From positions 62,001 through 126,000 of the forward strand of contig JBCCKF010000002.1 in the NCBI GenBank assembly GCA_039027435.1: 64,000 nt of DNA, in the 5' to 3' direction. The DNA is from CALBPI01 sp039027435. GTDB taxonomy: Bacteria > Pseudomonadota > Gammaproteobacteria > Steroidobacterales > Woeseiaceae. The position numbers and the translations under genes were made by a program. The stretch's first letter is position 1; every line of letters starts with the position of its first letter. The notes beneath the pieces were generated by a model. The model searched no databases, was not told where the DNA came from, and saw only the letters and a program-made list of their open reading frames with translations. Below, piece by piece: positions 53,353 to 63,735 of the stretch.

Positions 53353-54321
53353 CTAGCTCGCTAGCTGGAGGCGTTGTCGAACCGCGTGGTATTCCTCGCG
53401 CATCTGCTCAATGAGTTCTCCCACGGGAACGATTTCGTGAATGCTGCCGACGCCTTGCCCTGCGCCCCAGATATCTTTCCACGCTTTGCTCTTCGTGTTG
53501 CCGCCGCTGCCGAAATTCATGGTGGATTTGTCGGCGGAGGGTAAGTTGTCGGGATCCATACCAGCGTTTTCGATACTCGGCTTGAGATAGTTACCAAGTA
53601 CCCCGGTGAACAAGGAGCTGTAGACAATATCGGAAGCGACACTGTCGACAAGCATCTGCTTGTATTCAGGCACAGCGTTCGCTTCCGCCGTCGCGATAAA
53701 GCGCGAACCGATGTAGGCGAGATCAGCACCCATCGCTTGGGCCGCAAGCACATCCTGTCCAGTGCTCATCGCTCCGGACAGCAAAATAGTGCCGTCGAAC
53801 TCAGCTCGGAGCTCCTTCACGAGCGCAAACGGGCTCAATGTGCCAGCGTGCCCGCCAGCTCCGGCGCACACGGCGATGATGCCGTCGACGCCCTCGGAGA
53901 TCGCCTTGCGCGCGTGCCGTAGGTTAATCACATCGTGGAAGACCACGCCGCCATAGCTGTGTGTTGCATCCACGACGGCTTTCGGCGGCCGAAGACTTGT
54001 GATGATAATCGGGACCTCGTGCTTTACGCAGGTTTCCATATCGGCCTCAAGCCGATCATTGCTCGCATGGCAGATTTGATTGACCGCGAACGGCGCAATG
54101 GGCTTATCAGGGTTTGCCGCGCGCTCAGCGTCGAGGGTTTCCTTGATCTGGCTTAGCCAGTCATCCAGCAAAGACTGAGGCCTTGCATTGAGCGCAGGGA
54201 ACGATCCAACAATTCCGGCTTTGCACTGTTCAATAACGAGCTCAGGCCCGGAACAGATGAACATCGGCGCACCGACAACAGGTATGGACAGGCGATTCTC
54301 AAGAACGCTCGGTAGTGACAT
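53353..54321 (-). CDS. NAD(P)H-dependent flavin oxidoreductase, nitronate monooxygenase-like
   Basis: 322 residues from the ATG at 54321. The TIM-barrel FMN protein has the family pattern: IPVVGAPMF near the N-terminus, GVVFHDVINLRHARKAISEG, IAVCAGAGGHAGTLSPFALV (the phosphate/catalytic region), LLSGAMSTGQDVLAAQAMGADLAYIGSRF, and WGAGQGVGSI. These enzymes oxidise alkyl nitronates or act as quinone reductases or enoyl reductases. The C-terminal GQGVG segment is typical. 67 bases separate it from the tamB stop. Confidence 0.86.
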   Translation of the reverse strand: MSLPSVLENRLSIPVVGAPMFICSGPELVIEQCKAGIVGSFPALNARPQSLLDDWLSQIKETLDAERAANPDKPIAPFAVNQICHASNDRLEADMETCVKHEVPIIITSLRPPKAVVDATHSYGGVVFHDVINLRHARKAISEGVDGIIAVCAGAGGHAGTLSPFALVKELRAEFDGTILLSGAMSTGQDVLAAQAMGADLAYIGSRFIATAEANAVPEYKQMLVDSVASDIVYSSLFTGVLGNYLKPSIENAGMDPDNLPSADKSTMNFGSGGNTKSKAWKDIWGAGQGVGSIHEIVPVGELIEQMREEYHAVRQRLQLAS

Positions 54322-54388
54322 AGCAGTCGAATCCTGAAGACCCAAAGACCCGCGCATTATACGGACATTGGGTGCTCATGCGATGCGC

Positions 54389-57300
54389 TTACTGCTCGCC
54401 GCCGACCTGGTAGATCAGGTCGAACGCCTGCTCCTCGCCGGAAACGGACTCGAGCGCGAGCCGATCATTGATCTGGAACCTCAGCAACACGTTCGACAAT
54501 TGGTCGAAAACGCCATAGGCGTATTGCAGATAGATGCGCTTTGATAACTGCTTACCCGCAAGAATACGACCATCGCTGCCGCTCCCGTCGACTGACAACT
54601 CATCGAGTCCGACGCTACTTCGAATCGCATCGCTCACACCAAAAGCACGTTTAAGCCCCAGTGTGATTGCAGCATCTGCGAGACTGACGCCATCGTCCGT
54701 CTCTGTATCCGACAAGCTGCGACCTGTCAGGAGCAGGCTCAGTTTTTCGGCATCCGTTCGCTCAGGTTCGGAAAACAACTCACTAGTGAGCGCATCGGGT
54801 GTGCCATCAATATCGATTCCGACACGCCCCATATCGATGTCACGCTCGGCGCGCAAAGACAAGACCGGCGAATCGATCGAGCCATTAAAGTCGAGGGTGC
54901 CGCGAGTGACGTTCAAAGTCTGTCCATATGCCGCGTAGCTCGCATCACGCAGCGTCAGTCGACCATTCGCCTGAGGTTCACCCTCCGAAAACTGACGAAT
55001 ACGCAGTGCTCCCGTAACGTCCGTTTTGAGTCCAAAGCCTGCCAAAGAAACCCGATCGCCAAGTGCAAGCGCGACATCAATATGCTGAAACCTCTGCTCC
55101 TCCAATAGATCATCATCGTCATCCCGAACGATCACAGCGTCTGGCGATACGACCACCGCGCTCTCGGGTAGCGATCGAACGACAACGCTGGAATCGGCGA
55201 TCTCCGCTCGACCACGAACGGCGATACTGCTCGGATGCCAGTTGATCGAGAGATCAGAAGACGCTTTCAGTCGCAGTGCATCAAGATCAACGAGTAAGGC
55301 GTCCTCGGCAGTGAGGTTGCCATTGATGAACGGCGTGCCGCCGACGAGCCCCAACTGCCCCGCAAAGCGCGCACTACCATCGCCACTGCTACCAAAAACA
55401 GTAGCATCGAGAACATCAAACGGATCGCCCTTTACGGAAGCCGACAAGCCGTCTACTTCAATATTAAGTGGCACGATCTCGGCAGCCGCGTCCTGAAGCC
55501 GAATATCCGCATCCACGCGCGGCGCGACTGCACTGCCTGCTACCGACAGCACGCCGTACACCGAACCCTCTAAAGACCGAACGTCCGCGGTAAGTCCATC
55601 CCATACGTTCAATTGCGGTAGCTCAAAAACAATCTCACCGGATATCGGTTGAGTCGATTCCAACCAGGATTCCGTCGTTACCCTCCCGCGCAGGGTCGAG
55701 CTCCCGACTGAGCTCACCAAAGCACGGGCCTCAAGTGCACCCGACTGCCACTCCGCCGCCAACTCCCCACGATCGATCTCGATCCGCTCTTGTTCATCCA
55801 ATAAGGCAATACCAGCGTCGATCAGCGATGCTTCCAGTGTTCCGCTCGGTTGCGAGACTGTGCCTGACAAATCGGCCACCACACTGATCGCACCCTCCAG
55901 TCTTGGACTATCGTCAAGCGTCGGCAAAATCCCCAGATCAAAACGGTCGGATCGAACCTCAAACGTCTCGAATTCTCCGTCGTCCCAACCCGCGGTCGCA
56001 CATAGTTCCCCGTAGACGTCGACCGCGATACACCCTGCTTCCCAGGAAAAACTGTCCGATGAGATCTGCAAGCGGGTTGGCGCCTGCAGCTTCAGCGAAA
56101 GCGAGTCCATGCGCCCGGGCTCAACGAGAACGGAAAGCGCTTCCAAACTGCCGTTCCAGACAGCCCGATCCTCCAGACGACCTTGCGCAATCAAGGAAAG
56201 CGAATCGAATCCGGTACCACCCGCCGCAGATAGAGCGATATCGTGCAGTTCCTCCGTACCCTCAATCCTCAACTCGAGGTCGTCGATGGATCGATCCTGA
56301 TAGACCAATCGATTCGCCAGCAATGCCGCATCCACTTCACCACTACGATCAACAGACAAATCGACCGAAGCCGTATCAACGATCGCACCGAACAGGTTCA
56401 GATTGGGGATCTTGACGTCCGCTTCCGCGCTGAATGCATCAACGGTCCCACTCACCTCGAATGTCGCGGTTCCGCTCCCAGATGCACCGGGCAAGAGCGC
56501 CCCGACATCACCCACCGAAAGACTCCCACGCAACTCGCCGCCATTAACAATCGACCAGTCACCGGTGACATCGATGTCAGACTGATTGAGCGACGCCGCT
56601 AGCGCGCCAACGACATGCTTCGCAATCCAATCGTACTCGCCGCTGGCCTGCGCGCGCCCGCCCGACACCGGTTCAAAAACCAAATCCTCAACATAGATCG
56701 TGTGGGATGCGCCAGCGATCGTCCAATGTAGCTGTGCAGCTGGAGCAATGTCAGCACTGAAAAAAGACGCTCCCGTCGATCTCCATTCAGTGAGTCGGCC
56801 TTCAACACTGACACCAAAGTCGCGCCAGGACACCCCGCGACCATCGCGGCTGAAGCTACCGCTCTGCGATTCAAGCGCGAGCACGCCAGTAGCGGGCTGT
56901 TTCACCGGCAATGTCAGAAACCCATTCAGATCTGCATCGAACAGGTTGTTGATAGCGCCATCCAACTCGATGCGCTCGCGGCTACCATTGAGCTGAAGGG
57001 CAACACGAGGCATCCGGTCTCTGGGCGCCAACAGAACACCGACAGAAAGATCATGCTGGAGAGCGCCACCAAGCTCGCAGTCACCGCGAACGAATAGTGT
57101 ATAGCTGTCGGTATACAGACCGAGATCCAGTCTGTGGACTTCGCCGGATTTCAAGTCACCTGAAAATGAAAACCTATCCCATTCGAATACGGGTGCGGCA
57201 TCTTGCTTTACCACACCATTCTTCACCAAAAATCGACGCACCAGAACTTCAATCGGCAACTCGATTTTGGGCAGCTCCGGAATGATTACGTCACTGATGG

Positions 57301-57664
57301 GTGTTGCCCTATCGGGCTTTTCGCTTTCAGGAAGCGTTATCTCCACACCATCCAGATCGATTGCGTGAACCAAGACTTGCCGAAAATCGAAGAGAATCCG
57401 CGACGAGACTTCCAGATACGCTGACCTCACGCGCACGTCCGTCTCACCACTCGCGATATCGACACCACTCAGCGTGAGACCACCAAGAAAGCTACCCTCG
57501 ATGCGTTCGACCGTGACGAGACTACCGGTACGATCGAATACCTGCGCCAGCACGAGTCTGGCCCCCGGAGCTGTTCCGAGTAGCAGCCAAACCAGCGTGA
57601 TCAAGAAAACCAGTAGTCCGATGACGGTCCACGATACGCGTCGTAACCACTTGCCCCGCTTCAT
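54389..57664 (-). CDS. tamB: Translocation and assembly module protein TamB
   Basis: 1091 residues. The ATG at 57664 overlaps the tamA stop (ATGA). An N-terminal signal anchor (WTVIGLLVFLITLVWLLL) is followed by very long beta-rich repeats typical of AsmA-like lipid-transport tubes, and a C-terminal DUF490/TamB domain (about 720-1091) with SLLLTGRSLSD, LGLKRAFGVSDAIRSSVGLDE, and LSKRIYLQYAYGVFDQLSNV just before the end. TamB bridges inner membrane and TamA; it takes part in autotransporter assembly and in phospholipid transfer to the outer membrane. Confidence 0.93.
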   Translation of the reverse strand: MKRGKWLRRVSWTVIGLLVFLITLVWLLLGTAPGARLVLAQVFDRTGSLVTVERIEGSFLGGLTLSGVDIASGETDVRVRSAYLEVSSRILFDFRQVLVHAIDLDGVEITLPESEKPDRATPISDVIIPELPKIELPIEVLVRRFLVKNGVVKQDAAPVFEWDRFSFSGDLKSGEVHRLDLGLYTDSYTLFVRGDCELGGALQHDLSVGVLLAPRDRMPRVALQLNGSRERIELDGAINNLFDADLNGFLTLPVKQPATGVLALESQSGSFSRDGRGVSWRDFGVSVEGRLTEWRSTGASFFSADIAPAAQLHWTIAGASHTIYVEDLVFEPVSGGRAQASGEYDWIAKHVVGALAASLNQSDIDVTGDWSIVNGGELRGSLSVGDVGALLPGASGSGTATFEVSGTVDAFSAEADVKIPNLNLFGAIVDTASVDLSVDRSGEVDAALLANRLVYQDRSIDDLELRIEGTEELHDIALSAAGGTGFDSLSLIAQGRLEDRAVWNGSLEALSVLVEPGRMDSLSLKLQAPTRLQISSDSFSWEAGCIAVDVYGELCATAGWDDGEFETFEVRSDRFDLGILPTLDDSPRLEGAISVVADLSGTVSQPSGTLEASLIDAGIALLDEQERIEIDRGELAAEWQSGALEARALVSSVGSSTLRGRVTTESWLESTQPISGEIVFELPQLNVWDGLTADVRSLEGSVYGVLSVAGSAVAPRVDADIRLQDAAAEIVPLNIEVDGLSASVKGDPFDVLDATVFGSSGDGSARFAGQLGLVGGTPFINGNLTAEDALLVDLDALRLKASSDLSINWHPSSIAVRGRAEIADSSVVVRSLPESAVVVSPDAVIVRDDDDDLLEEQRFQHIDVALALGDRVSLAGFGLKTDVTGALRIRQFSEGEPQANGRLTLRDASYAAYGQTLNVTRGTLDFNGSIDSPVLSLRAERDIDMGRVGIDIDGTPDALTSELFSEPERTDAEKLSLLLTGRSLSDTETDDGVSLADAAITLGLKRAFGVSDAIRSSVGLDELSVDGSGSDGRILAGKQLSKRIYLQYAYGVFDQLSNVLLRFQINDRLALESVSGEEQAFDLIYQVGGEQ

Positions 57665-59394
57665 AAGTCCGACCCGAAATTGACGTGTAGCCGAACACCG
57701 CGTTCCCCATCCAGTGCGTGGCCAAGATACGCACGCAGCGGTCCTACCGGTGAACGCCACACCACGCCAAGCCCTGTTCCCCGCTGCCACTCTGGCGCGT
57801 CGCCATCAAATGCGCTGCCGATATCGAAAAACGCGGCAACACCAAACGTCGCCGTGAAGTCGAACTCGTACTCGACACTCCCTACAGCCAATCGGCTTCC
57901 GCCGACGACTCGTCCTTCCGTATCTCTGGGTCCAATCGTCTCGAAGTCATAGCCGCGCACGCTATTGTCACCGCCCGCAAAGAACCGAATCTCCGGCGGT
58001 AGCGCATCAAAATCGTCTCGCCATGTGTATCCCAGTTCGCCCCGGAACTTCAGTCGACCGCTGTCACCAATCGGTCGCAAATAGGTCTGGCGGACGTAAG
58101 CCTGAAAAAAACTGGTGCTCGAAAACGCAGATTCACCGGCAGTGCGAAAATTGAAGTCAGTTGCATAACCAGATCGGGGATTGGTATCACTGTCGGCCTC
58201 ACGCCTGCTAAAGCCAGCTACTGGCATCAGCAGTGTGGTGGCGTCTTCCACACCTGCAACAACGAAATCGGTTTGGCTTGCCTGTACGCCGTAGGTCGCG
58301 ATCCACCCGTTATCGAGAACGCGAATGCGCTCCCAACCTACCTGCGCAATATCACTCTCCGAGGTATCCGTACGTTCTGCACTCGCCGACCATTGATATG
58401 ACTCCCACTCGACCAACGGGTTCATTAGGGGTCTTCGGTATCGTGCAGAGGCCTCGCTTAGTACGGGCGATGCGCGCAGATCAACATCGACTTGATGCCC
58501 CTTATCATTGACGCGGCGATTGCGATATCCCGCTCTAACTCTGGGGCCGCGGTCTGTCGAAACACCGACTCCAGTGAAGTACCCAATGCGTTCTACAGGC
58601 TCTATCACGATCGTGATTGGGACGGTTTGATCGCCATTGGCCTCTGTGTCTGCATTGACACTGGCCGTCGCGATCAAAGCACTCGACTGAAGTGCCTTTT
58701 GCTGCCGGAGTAGCGCCGTTCGGTCAAAGAAATCGCCCGACTTGAGCGTGACAAACCGTTGGACCAAAGTGTCATCAAAGACATCCTGACGTATTGATAT
58801 TTGTCCAATCCGATACCGCGGCCCGGAGTCTATCTGCCAGACCACTTCCGCCGCAGATTCCTCGGGCATCACCTCGAGTCTTGTCTTCTCGAACACCGCA
58901 TCGAGATATCCGCGACTGACCAGAAGTCGTCTCAGACTGCGCTTAGCTTCTGTGTATTCACCATGATGCAGCGCCCCACCCGGACCGAACGGCATAGCCT
59001 CCAACCGATCCCGGATGACAGTATCCTCGGCCGCGTCGCCAAGGATACTGATATCAACATCACCATAGGTGACCCGCGGGCCCGGGCTCAAATCGACGAC
59101 AACCACCCAACAATCCGCGGCCATCTCTTCTCGAAGCTCGAGCGCGGGTGTGTAGTACCCCAGTGCCCGCAGCGCCTCGGTGATCTGGTCCGGTGCGGCC
59201 AGGAGGCCTCGATCAATATCGGCTGCTGAAACATCGCAACTGAAACGCTCGAGTGTCAGATAAGCGGCAACATTTTCACGAACCGCCTCGTCGAGTTCGG
59301 AATATACGACGCGTGCGTTTGCAACAGAAGCACTCGTTGTCACCAGAAAGGCTGCCAGCAGCCACCAAACACTTCTTGAAACTGACGTAAGCAA
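57661..59394 (-). CDS. tamA: Omp85-family outer membrane protein TamA
   Basis: 577 residues. A signal peptide (WWLLAAFLVTTSASVANA) precedes three POTRA domains (about 28-265) and the C-terminal 16-strand barrel. The Omp85 lid motif is FFAGGDNSVRGYDFETIGP, with the VRGY core, and the final beta-strand ends in LHVNFGSDL. The apparent start is a TTG at 59394 with a weak ribosome-binding site; no ATG is available. With TamB, encoded four bases downstream by overlap, it forms the translocation and assembly module. Confidence 0.92.
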   Translation of the reverse strand: MLTSVSRSVWWLLAAFLVTTSASVANARVVYSELDEAVRENVAAYLTLERFSCDVSAADIDRGLLAAPDQITEALRALGYYTPALELREEMAADCWVVVVDLSPGPRVTYGDVDISILGDAAEDTVIRDRLEAMPFGPGGALHHGEYTEAKRSLRRLLVSRGYLDAVFEKTRLEVMPEESAAEVVWQIDSGPRYRIGQISIRQDVFDDTLVQRFVTLKSGDFFDRTALLRQQKALQSSALIATASVNADTEANGDQTVPITIVIEPVERIGYFTGVGVSTDRGPRVRAGYRNRRVNDKGHQVDVDLRASPVLSEASARYRRPLMNPLVEWESYQWSASAERTDTSESDIAQVGWERIRVLDNGWIATYGVQASQTDFVVAGVEDATTLLMPVAGFSRREADSDTNPRSGYATDFNFRTAGESAFSSTSFFQAYVRQTYLRPIGDSGRLKFRGELGYTWRDDFDALPPEIRFFAGGDNSVRGYDFETIGPRDTEGRVVGGSRLAVGSVEYEFDFTATFGVAAFFDIGSAFDGDAPEWQRGTGLGVVWRSPVGPLRAYLGHALDGERGVRLHVNFGSDL

Positions 59395-59412
59395 GAGCGC
59401 CAGGCGTTGAGA

Positions 59413-59823
59413 TCAGTCTAATGAAGCGATCATAAACACCGCTTCGGTCTCGCAGACAATATCCCCGGAGGAAACTTCGGTCGCGGTACCTTTCAACGTG
59501 ACATGCCGTCGTCTGCGTGAAAGACACTCGCCCCTTAGTGCCAAAGCCTCACCCACCTTCGCGTGTCGGCGATAGCGCACCGACGCCTTGGCCGTGTAGG
59601 CGGTCACGGATTGCAGATACAACCAGTTTGCCATGACATCATCGAGCGCCGTGAATAAGAGCCCTCCGTGCACCACATCGTTGTAGCCCACGTGATGCTC
59701 GCCCGGTGTAAATTTGGCAACGCAAATCTCACCCTCCAGACTGAACTTCAATCGAAGTCCGATCGGGTTGGTCGGTCCGCACACGAAACAGTGATTTGTC
59801 GGATCGGACAGCGCGTTACTCAT
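59413..59823 (-). CDS. PaaI-type hotdog thioesterase
   Basis: 136 residues. The hotdog signature HHVGYNDVVHGGLLFTALDD contains the HGG motif and the Asp-Asp pair typical of PaaI/4HBT-II acyl-CoA thioesterases. CFVCGPTNPIGL at the N-terminus recalls a subgroup with a Cys-x-x-Cys-like start. ATG at 59823 overlaps the ccmI stop (ATGA). It sits between cytochrome maturation and tamA without an obvious functional link; it probably hydrolyses a medium-chain or aromatic acyl-CoA. Confidence 0.85.
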   Translation of the reverse strand: MSNALSDPTNHCFVCGPTNPIGLRLKFSLEGEICVAKFTPGEHHVGYNDVVHGGLLFTALDDVMANWLYLQSVTAYTAKASVRYRRHAKVGEALALRGECLSRRRRHVTLKGTATEVSSGDIVCETEAVFMIASLD

Positions 59824-60839
59824 TGAGTGACCACTCTATCAATCAGCAGTGGCAATGGCGTATCCGGAAGCTCGTTCGCTGATACCGTCAGCGTGCCTAA
59901 CAGATCACCGCTGCCACCGATAGGATCGCCAGACATCGATATTCGCGCTGTTACCAAGAATGCTTCTGCACTGCTCAGATTGCGTCCGGCCAACATCGCG
60001 TCATTGTCTGATAGCGTCAGCGAGATTGGCAGTGCTGTAGGCGGTAGCTGACGCGCAGCCAAAGGCGGACCCGGTTGATCGGGGTCTCGAACGGAAACAA
60101 ACAAGCGTGCGGTGTCCGGAAGATCGCGAACCAATGCGTCCGCCAACGCGACTTCGAGCGCTAACTGGGTTCCCGCGTCATCAGCCGCTGACGCACCACC
60201 GCGCCACTCCGCAATCTGTCGTTGAAGAATGATCTTGACGTCGGCCGGTGGCTCCGAGACTCGAATAAGTCGCTCCCAGACCTCTGCCGCAGCGTTGTTG
60301 TCGCCCTGCGCTCCGTATGCCAGACCCGCCGCAAACATTGTGTTGGGATCATTGGGTGCGACTTTGTTTGCCGCAATGTAAAGCTGCACGGTTTCCTGCG
60401 TGAGCCCACGCTCGCCGCCCGTGGCCTGCGTGAGCGCATCGCCCAGCTTCACCATCAACCCTGCGTCGGGAACAGTCGCAAGATTCATGGCCTTGCGGTA
60501 AGCAGAAACCGCCTCCGCCGGTTGGCCGAGCCTGAGGCGCGCCTCGCCTAGCACTACCCAACCGAGATAATCGTCCGGGCGCTTTTGCAAGTCGGCCGAC
60601 AACATATCCGCAGCCGAGGAGAACGTCTCCCGATCCGTCGCCTCCTGAACCAGCTGAAAGGCCGGAGAGCGCGGCGTGTAGTTACTCGCAATCGGGTAGA
60701 GCAGCGCTACACAAGCCAACACACCAAGGCCGATGGCGATGCTCCCAAAAAGCCGTCGTCCGCGCCATAGAGGAAGCGTCGCCACCAGGACGCCGGCAAG
60801 CACCATCGCGGTCGCGATGACCCAAAATGCGGTACTCAC
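59820..60839 (-). CDS. ccmI: Cytochrome c biogenesis factor CcmI
   Basis: 339 residues, start GTG at 60839, one base after the ccmH stop. Two N-terminal helices (FWVIATAMVLAGVLVATLPLW and SIAIGLGVLACVALLYPIA) are followed by a TPR domain (about 80-210; YLGWVVLGEARLRLGQPAEA) and a C-terminal CcmI domain (TARLFVSVRDPDQPGPPLAA and LTVSANELPDTP). CcmI chaperones apocytochrome c to the heme lyase. Confidence 0.9.
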   Translation of the reverse strand: MSTAFWVIATAMVLAGVLVATLPLWRGRRLFGSIAIGLGVLACVALLYPIASNYTPRSPAFQLVQEATDRETFSSAADMLSADLQKRPDDYLGWVVLGEARLRLGQPAEAVSAYRKAMNLATVPDAGLMVKLGDALTQATGGERGLTQETVQLYIAANKVAPNDPNTMFAAGLAYGAQGDNNAAAEVWERLIRVSEPPADVKIILQRQIAEWRGGASAADDAGTQLALEVALADALVRDLPDTARLFVSVRDPDQPGPPLAARQLPPTALPISLTLSDNDAMLAGRNLSSAEAFLVTARISMSGDPIGGSGDLLGTLTVSANELPDTPLPLLIDRVVTQ

Positions 60840-60840
60840 A

Positions 60841-61272
60841 TCAGTCCCCGTCCACCGAAATATCGAGTTGACTACGACGCTTTAGCGTTCGAAACAGCGC
60901 GAATACGGCTATCGCCATCAACAGCGCAGGCGATGCCCATAGCGCAATCGTTTTTGCGCTCAATGGTGGTTTGTAGAGCGCAAAGTCGCCATACCGTGCT
61001 TGCATAAACGCGTAGATCTCACCATCACTCGCACCGTTCGCCATTTGTTCCCGAACTTCGCGGCGCAGGTCTCTCGCCAGCGGAGAATTGGAATCCTTGA
61101 TCGATTGGTTCTGGCAGGTAAGGCAACGGATGTTGTGGATCACACGCTGATAGCGCGCCTGCATGTCCGCATCCTCAAACGCCACCTCACGATCGATCGC
61201 GAAAGCCTGAGAGGCCAACCCAATCGAAAGGAGAAAACCCATCGTCAAGACTGAGAATACGTAACGCATCAT
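60841..61272 (-). CDS. ccmH: Cytochrome c maturation protein CcmH (heme lyase thioredoxin-like subunit)
   Basis: 143 residues. A signal peptide (YVFSVLTMGFLLSIGLASQAFA) precedes the hallmark RCLTCQNQS (Cys50, Cys53) and a membrane helix (TIALWASPALLMAIAVFALF) near the C-terminus. The ATG at 61272 overlaps the ccmG stop (ATGATG: ATG at 61272 and 61269). It keeps the apocytochrome CxxCH cysteines reduced for ligation with CcmF. Confidence 0.93.
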   Translation of the reverse strand: MMRYVFSVLTMGFLLSIGLASQAFAIDREVAFEDADMQARYQRVIHNIRCLTCQNQSIKDSNSPLARDLRREVREQMANGASDGEIYAFMQARYGDFALYKPPLSAKTIALWASPALLMAIAVFALFRTLKRRSQLDISVDGD

Positions 61273-61784
61273 TGCCGCAATTGCGCGAGGCGCGGTTCGA
61301 AGTCGCGCGCCCAAACCTCGGGATTAAGCTCGCCGACATGCTTGTGCACGATGGTGCCATTACCGTCGAGCAGGAACGTCTCCGGCGCGCCGTACACACC
61401 GAGGTCGATGGCCACTCTGCCCTCAGCATCAAATGCTGAGAAGCGATACGGATTCCCAAGGTCTCGCAGCCACTGGCGTGCCGCCTGCGGCTCATCATTC
61501 CAATTCAAACCGAAGATCGGAATATCACGCGAAATTTGCATCAGAAAATCGTGCTCGCGACCACAATTCACGCACCAGCTTCCCCACACATTTAGCAAAG
61601 CCGGCTCGCCCTGCAAATCAGCCGCACTCACAGCGACGGGCGGTTCGGAGAGAGTCTGCAGATCGAATTCCGGCACTGGTCGATCCAGCAGTGGAGAGGG
61701 AATTCTTGTCGGGTCTTCACCAATACCCATGACGAGAAAGCCACAGAGCACGGCGAACAAAGCGAGCGGCAGCACGAAACGCAT
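61269..61784 (-). CDS. ccmG: Thiol:disulfide interchange protein CcmG/DsbE
   Basis: 171 residues from the ATG at 61784 (MRFVLPLALFAVLCGFLVMG); the frame is open further up into ccmF but the family starts here. One membrane helix and a thioredoxin fold with WGSWCVNCGREH (Cys71, Cys74). The motif WCVNC replaces the usual WCVPC. The last part (YGAPETFLLDGNGTIVHKHVGELNPEVW) is typical. It supplies reductant to CcmH and apocytochromes. Confidence 0.92.
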   Translation of the reverse strand: MRFVLPLALFAVLCGFLVMGIGEDPTRIPSPLLDRPVPEFDLQTLSEPPVAVSAADLQGEPALLNVWGSWCVNCGREHDFLMQISRDIPIFGLNWNDEPQAARQWLRDLGNPYRFSAFDAEGRVAIDLGVYGAPETFLLDGNGTIVHKHVGELNPEVWARDFEPRLAQLRQ

Positions 61785-61788
61785 CGTG

Positions 61789-63735
61789 TTAGGCCTCGAC
61801 CGCCTTCGCAGCGGGCTTGCGCTTTCTGACGCGTGCCCGGTAACGCACGTCGGTAATCGCCAACAAGCCGCCAAACGCCATGACCAGCGCCCCAAGCCAA
61901 ATCAATCGGATCATCGGTTTGTACTGCACACGCACTGACCAGGAACCGTCACCGAGATCGTCACCCATCGCGATAAACAGATCACGCGCGAGCGTCGCGT
62001 CGATGCCCGCCTCGGTCATTTCACTGACCTGTGTGGTGTAGTTACGCTTTTCCGGATACAGCACCGAAATCGATTCTTCACCCTGCTTCACCGTGAACGT
62101 GCCACGTCGCGCAACATAATTAGGTCCGGTGCCGTCTTCAATACCATCCATCGTGATGTCGTAACCAGCGACTGTGATGCTCTGCCCACTACGAATCGCT
62201 CTGTCTGTCTCAAGGCCAAAGGACGACACTACAACCGCACCGACGGTGAATAGTCCAACGCCAAGATGGGCCAGGTGCATACCCGTCTGCGCACGTGTCA
62301 TCGTCGCCTTGCCGAATGCTGCGCGGACCGGGGTGGCAACCGATGCCAGAATGACCCATAGACCGGCGCTAACGCCGATCACCGTCATGGGCATGAACTT
62401 GCCATAGAACAACCACGGCCCCGCAATCGCAACCAGGAGCGTCACGGCACCGATCCAGCGATATTGCTTCCAGACCTGATCGAGGTTGCCGGTGCGCCAG
62501 GTGGTGTGCATACCCACACCGATGAGGAACGTCAGCGGCAGCATGGGAATAATAAATACGAGCTCGAAGACTTCCGGCCCGACTGAGACCTTGCCCATGC
62601 CTAAGTGTTCGATGATCAACGGATACAGGGTGCCAATCAGAATCAGCGTGGCCGCAACCACCAACAGCACATTATTCAGAAGGAGAAATGTCTCCCGGGC
62701 GGTCGGCTGAAAACCCGCCTGCGAGTCCAGTGACGGCGCGCGCCACGCGTAGAGTGCAAGGGCGCAGAAAATGACCACGAACAGGAAAGCAAGGATGAAA
62801 TAGCCACGCGCTGGATCGCTAGCAAAAGCATGCACCGACACGAGCACGCCGGACCGTACTAGGAATGTGCCGAGCAGGCTGAGCGAAAACGCCATTATCG
62901 CGAGTAAAAGCGTCCAGCTCTTGAAGAGCCCTCGGGTCTCTGTAACCGCTAACGAATGAAAGAGCGCCGTTGCCGCTAGCCACGGCATGAACGAGGCGTT
63001 CTCGACCGGGTCCCAGAACCACCAGCCACCCCAGCCAAGTTCGTAGTAAGCCCACCAGCTGCCAAGCGCGATGCCGAGCGTCAGAAAAACCCAAGCTGCG
63101 GTCGTCCATGGGCGTGTCCAGCGCGCCCATTGTCTGTCGAGCTCACCCGATAGCATTGCGGCAATCGCAAATGCAAAAGCGACTGACAAACCCACGTAAC
63201 CGATGTAGAGCATCGGCGGATGGATCACTAACGCGGGATCCTGCAACAACGGATTCAAGTCGCGACCATCAACCGGTGCGATATCCAGGCGAAGAAACGG
63301 GTTGGAGGTAAACAGCGTGAATGCGAGCGTACCGACACTCAACAATCCGAGCACGCCGATAACACGCGCAGCAACAGGTTCCGGCAAGCTACGCGAGCCG
63401 AACGCGACGGCAATCGTCCAAGTCGACAGGATCAGAATCCAGAGCAACATTGACCCCTCGTGCGCGCCCCAGACTGCGGCGACTCGGAACATCAGTGGCA
63501 ACGCGGTGTTGGAGTTGGAGGCAACGTATTGAAGAGAGAAGTCGTTATTGATGAACGCCGAGGTCAGGATGCCAAACGCAATTGCTACGAACCCGAATTG
63601 AGCGAATGCCGCGGGCCGTGCAACTTGCATCCACACGCTGTCGTTACGATGGGCGCCAACGAGCGGCATCACGCCCTGCACGACTGCCAGCATGAATGCG
63701 ATCAGAAGCGCAATTTGTCCTAGCTCAGGGATCAT
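61789..63735 (-). CDS. ccmF: Cytochrome c heme lyase subunit CcmF
   Basis: 648 residues, standard size. About 14 helices are visible. The tryptophan-rich heme-binding WWD region is GWGGWWFWDPVENASFMPWL, and HPPMLYIGYVG precedes it with the conserved His. The ATG at 63735 overlaps the ccmE stop (ATGA). It receives heme from CcmE and ligates it to apocytochromes with CcmH and CcmI. Confidence 0.95.
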   Translation of the reverse strand: MIPELGQIALLIAFMLAVVQGVMPLVGAHRNDSVWMQVARPAAFAQFGFVAIAFGILTSAFINNDFSLQYVASNSNTALPLMFRVAAVWGAHEGSMLLWILILSTWTIAVAFGSRSLPEPVAARVIGVLGLLSVGTLAFTLFTSNPFLRLDIAPVDGRDLNPLLQDPALVIHPPMLYIGYVGLSVAFAFAIAAMLSGELDRQWARWTRPWTTAAWVFLTLGIALGSWWAYYELGWGGWWFWDPVENASFMPWLAATALFHSLAVTETRGLFKSWTLLLAIMAFSLSLLGTFLVRSGVLVSVHAFASDPARGYFILAFLFVVIFCALALYAWRAPSLDSQAGFQPTARETFLLLNNVLLVVAATLILIGTLYPLIIEHLGMGKVSVGPEVFELVFIIPMLPLTFLIGVGMHTTWRTGNLDQVWKQYRWIGAVTLLVAIAGPWLFYGKFMPMTVIGVSAGLWVILASVATPVRAAFGKATMTRAQTGMHLAHLGVGLFTVGAVVVSSFGLETDRAIRSGQSITVAGYDITMDGIEDGTGPNYVARRGTFTVKQGEESISVLYPEKRNYTTQVSEMTEAGIDATLARDLFIAMGDDLGDGSWSVRVQYKPMIRLIWLGALVMAFGGLLAITDVRYRARVRKRKPAAKAVEA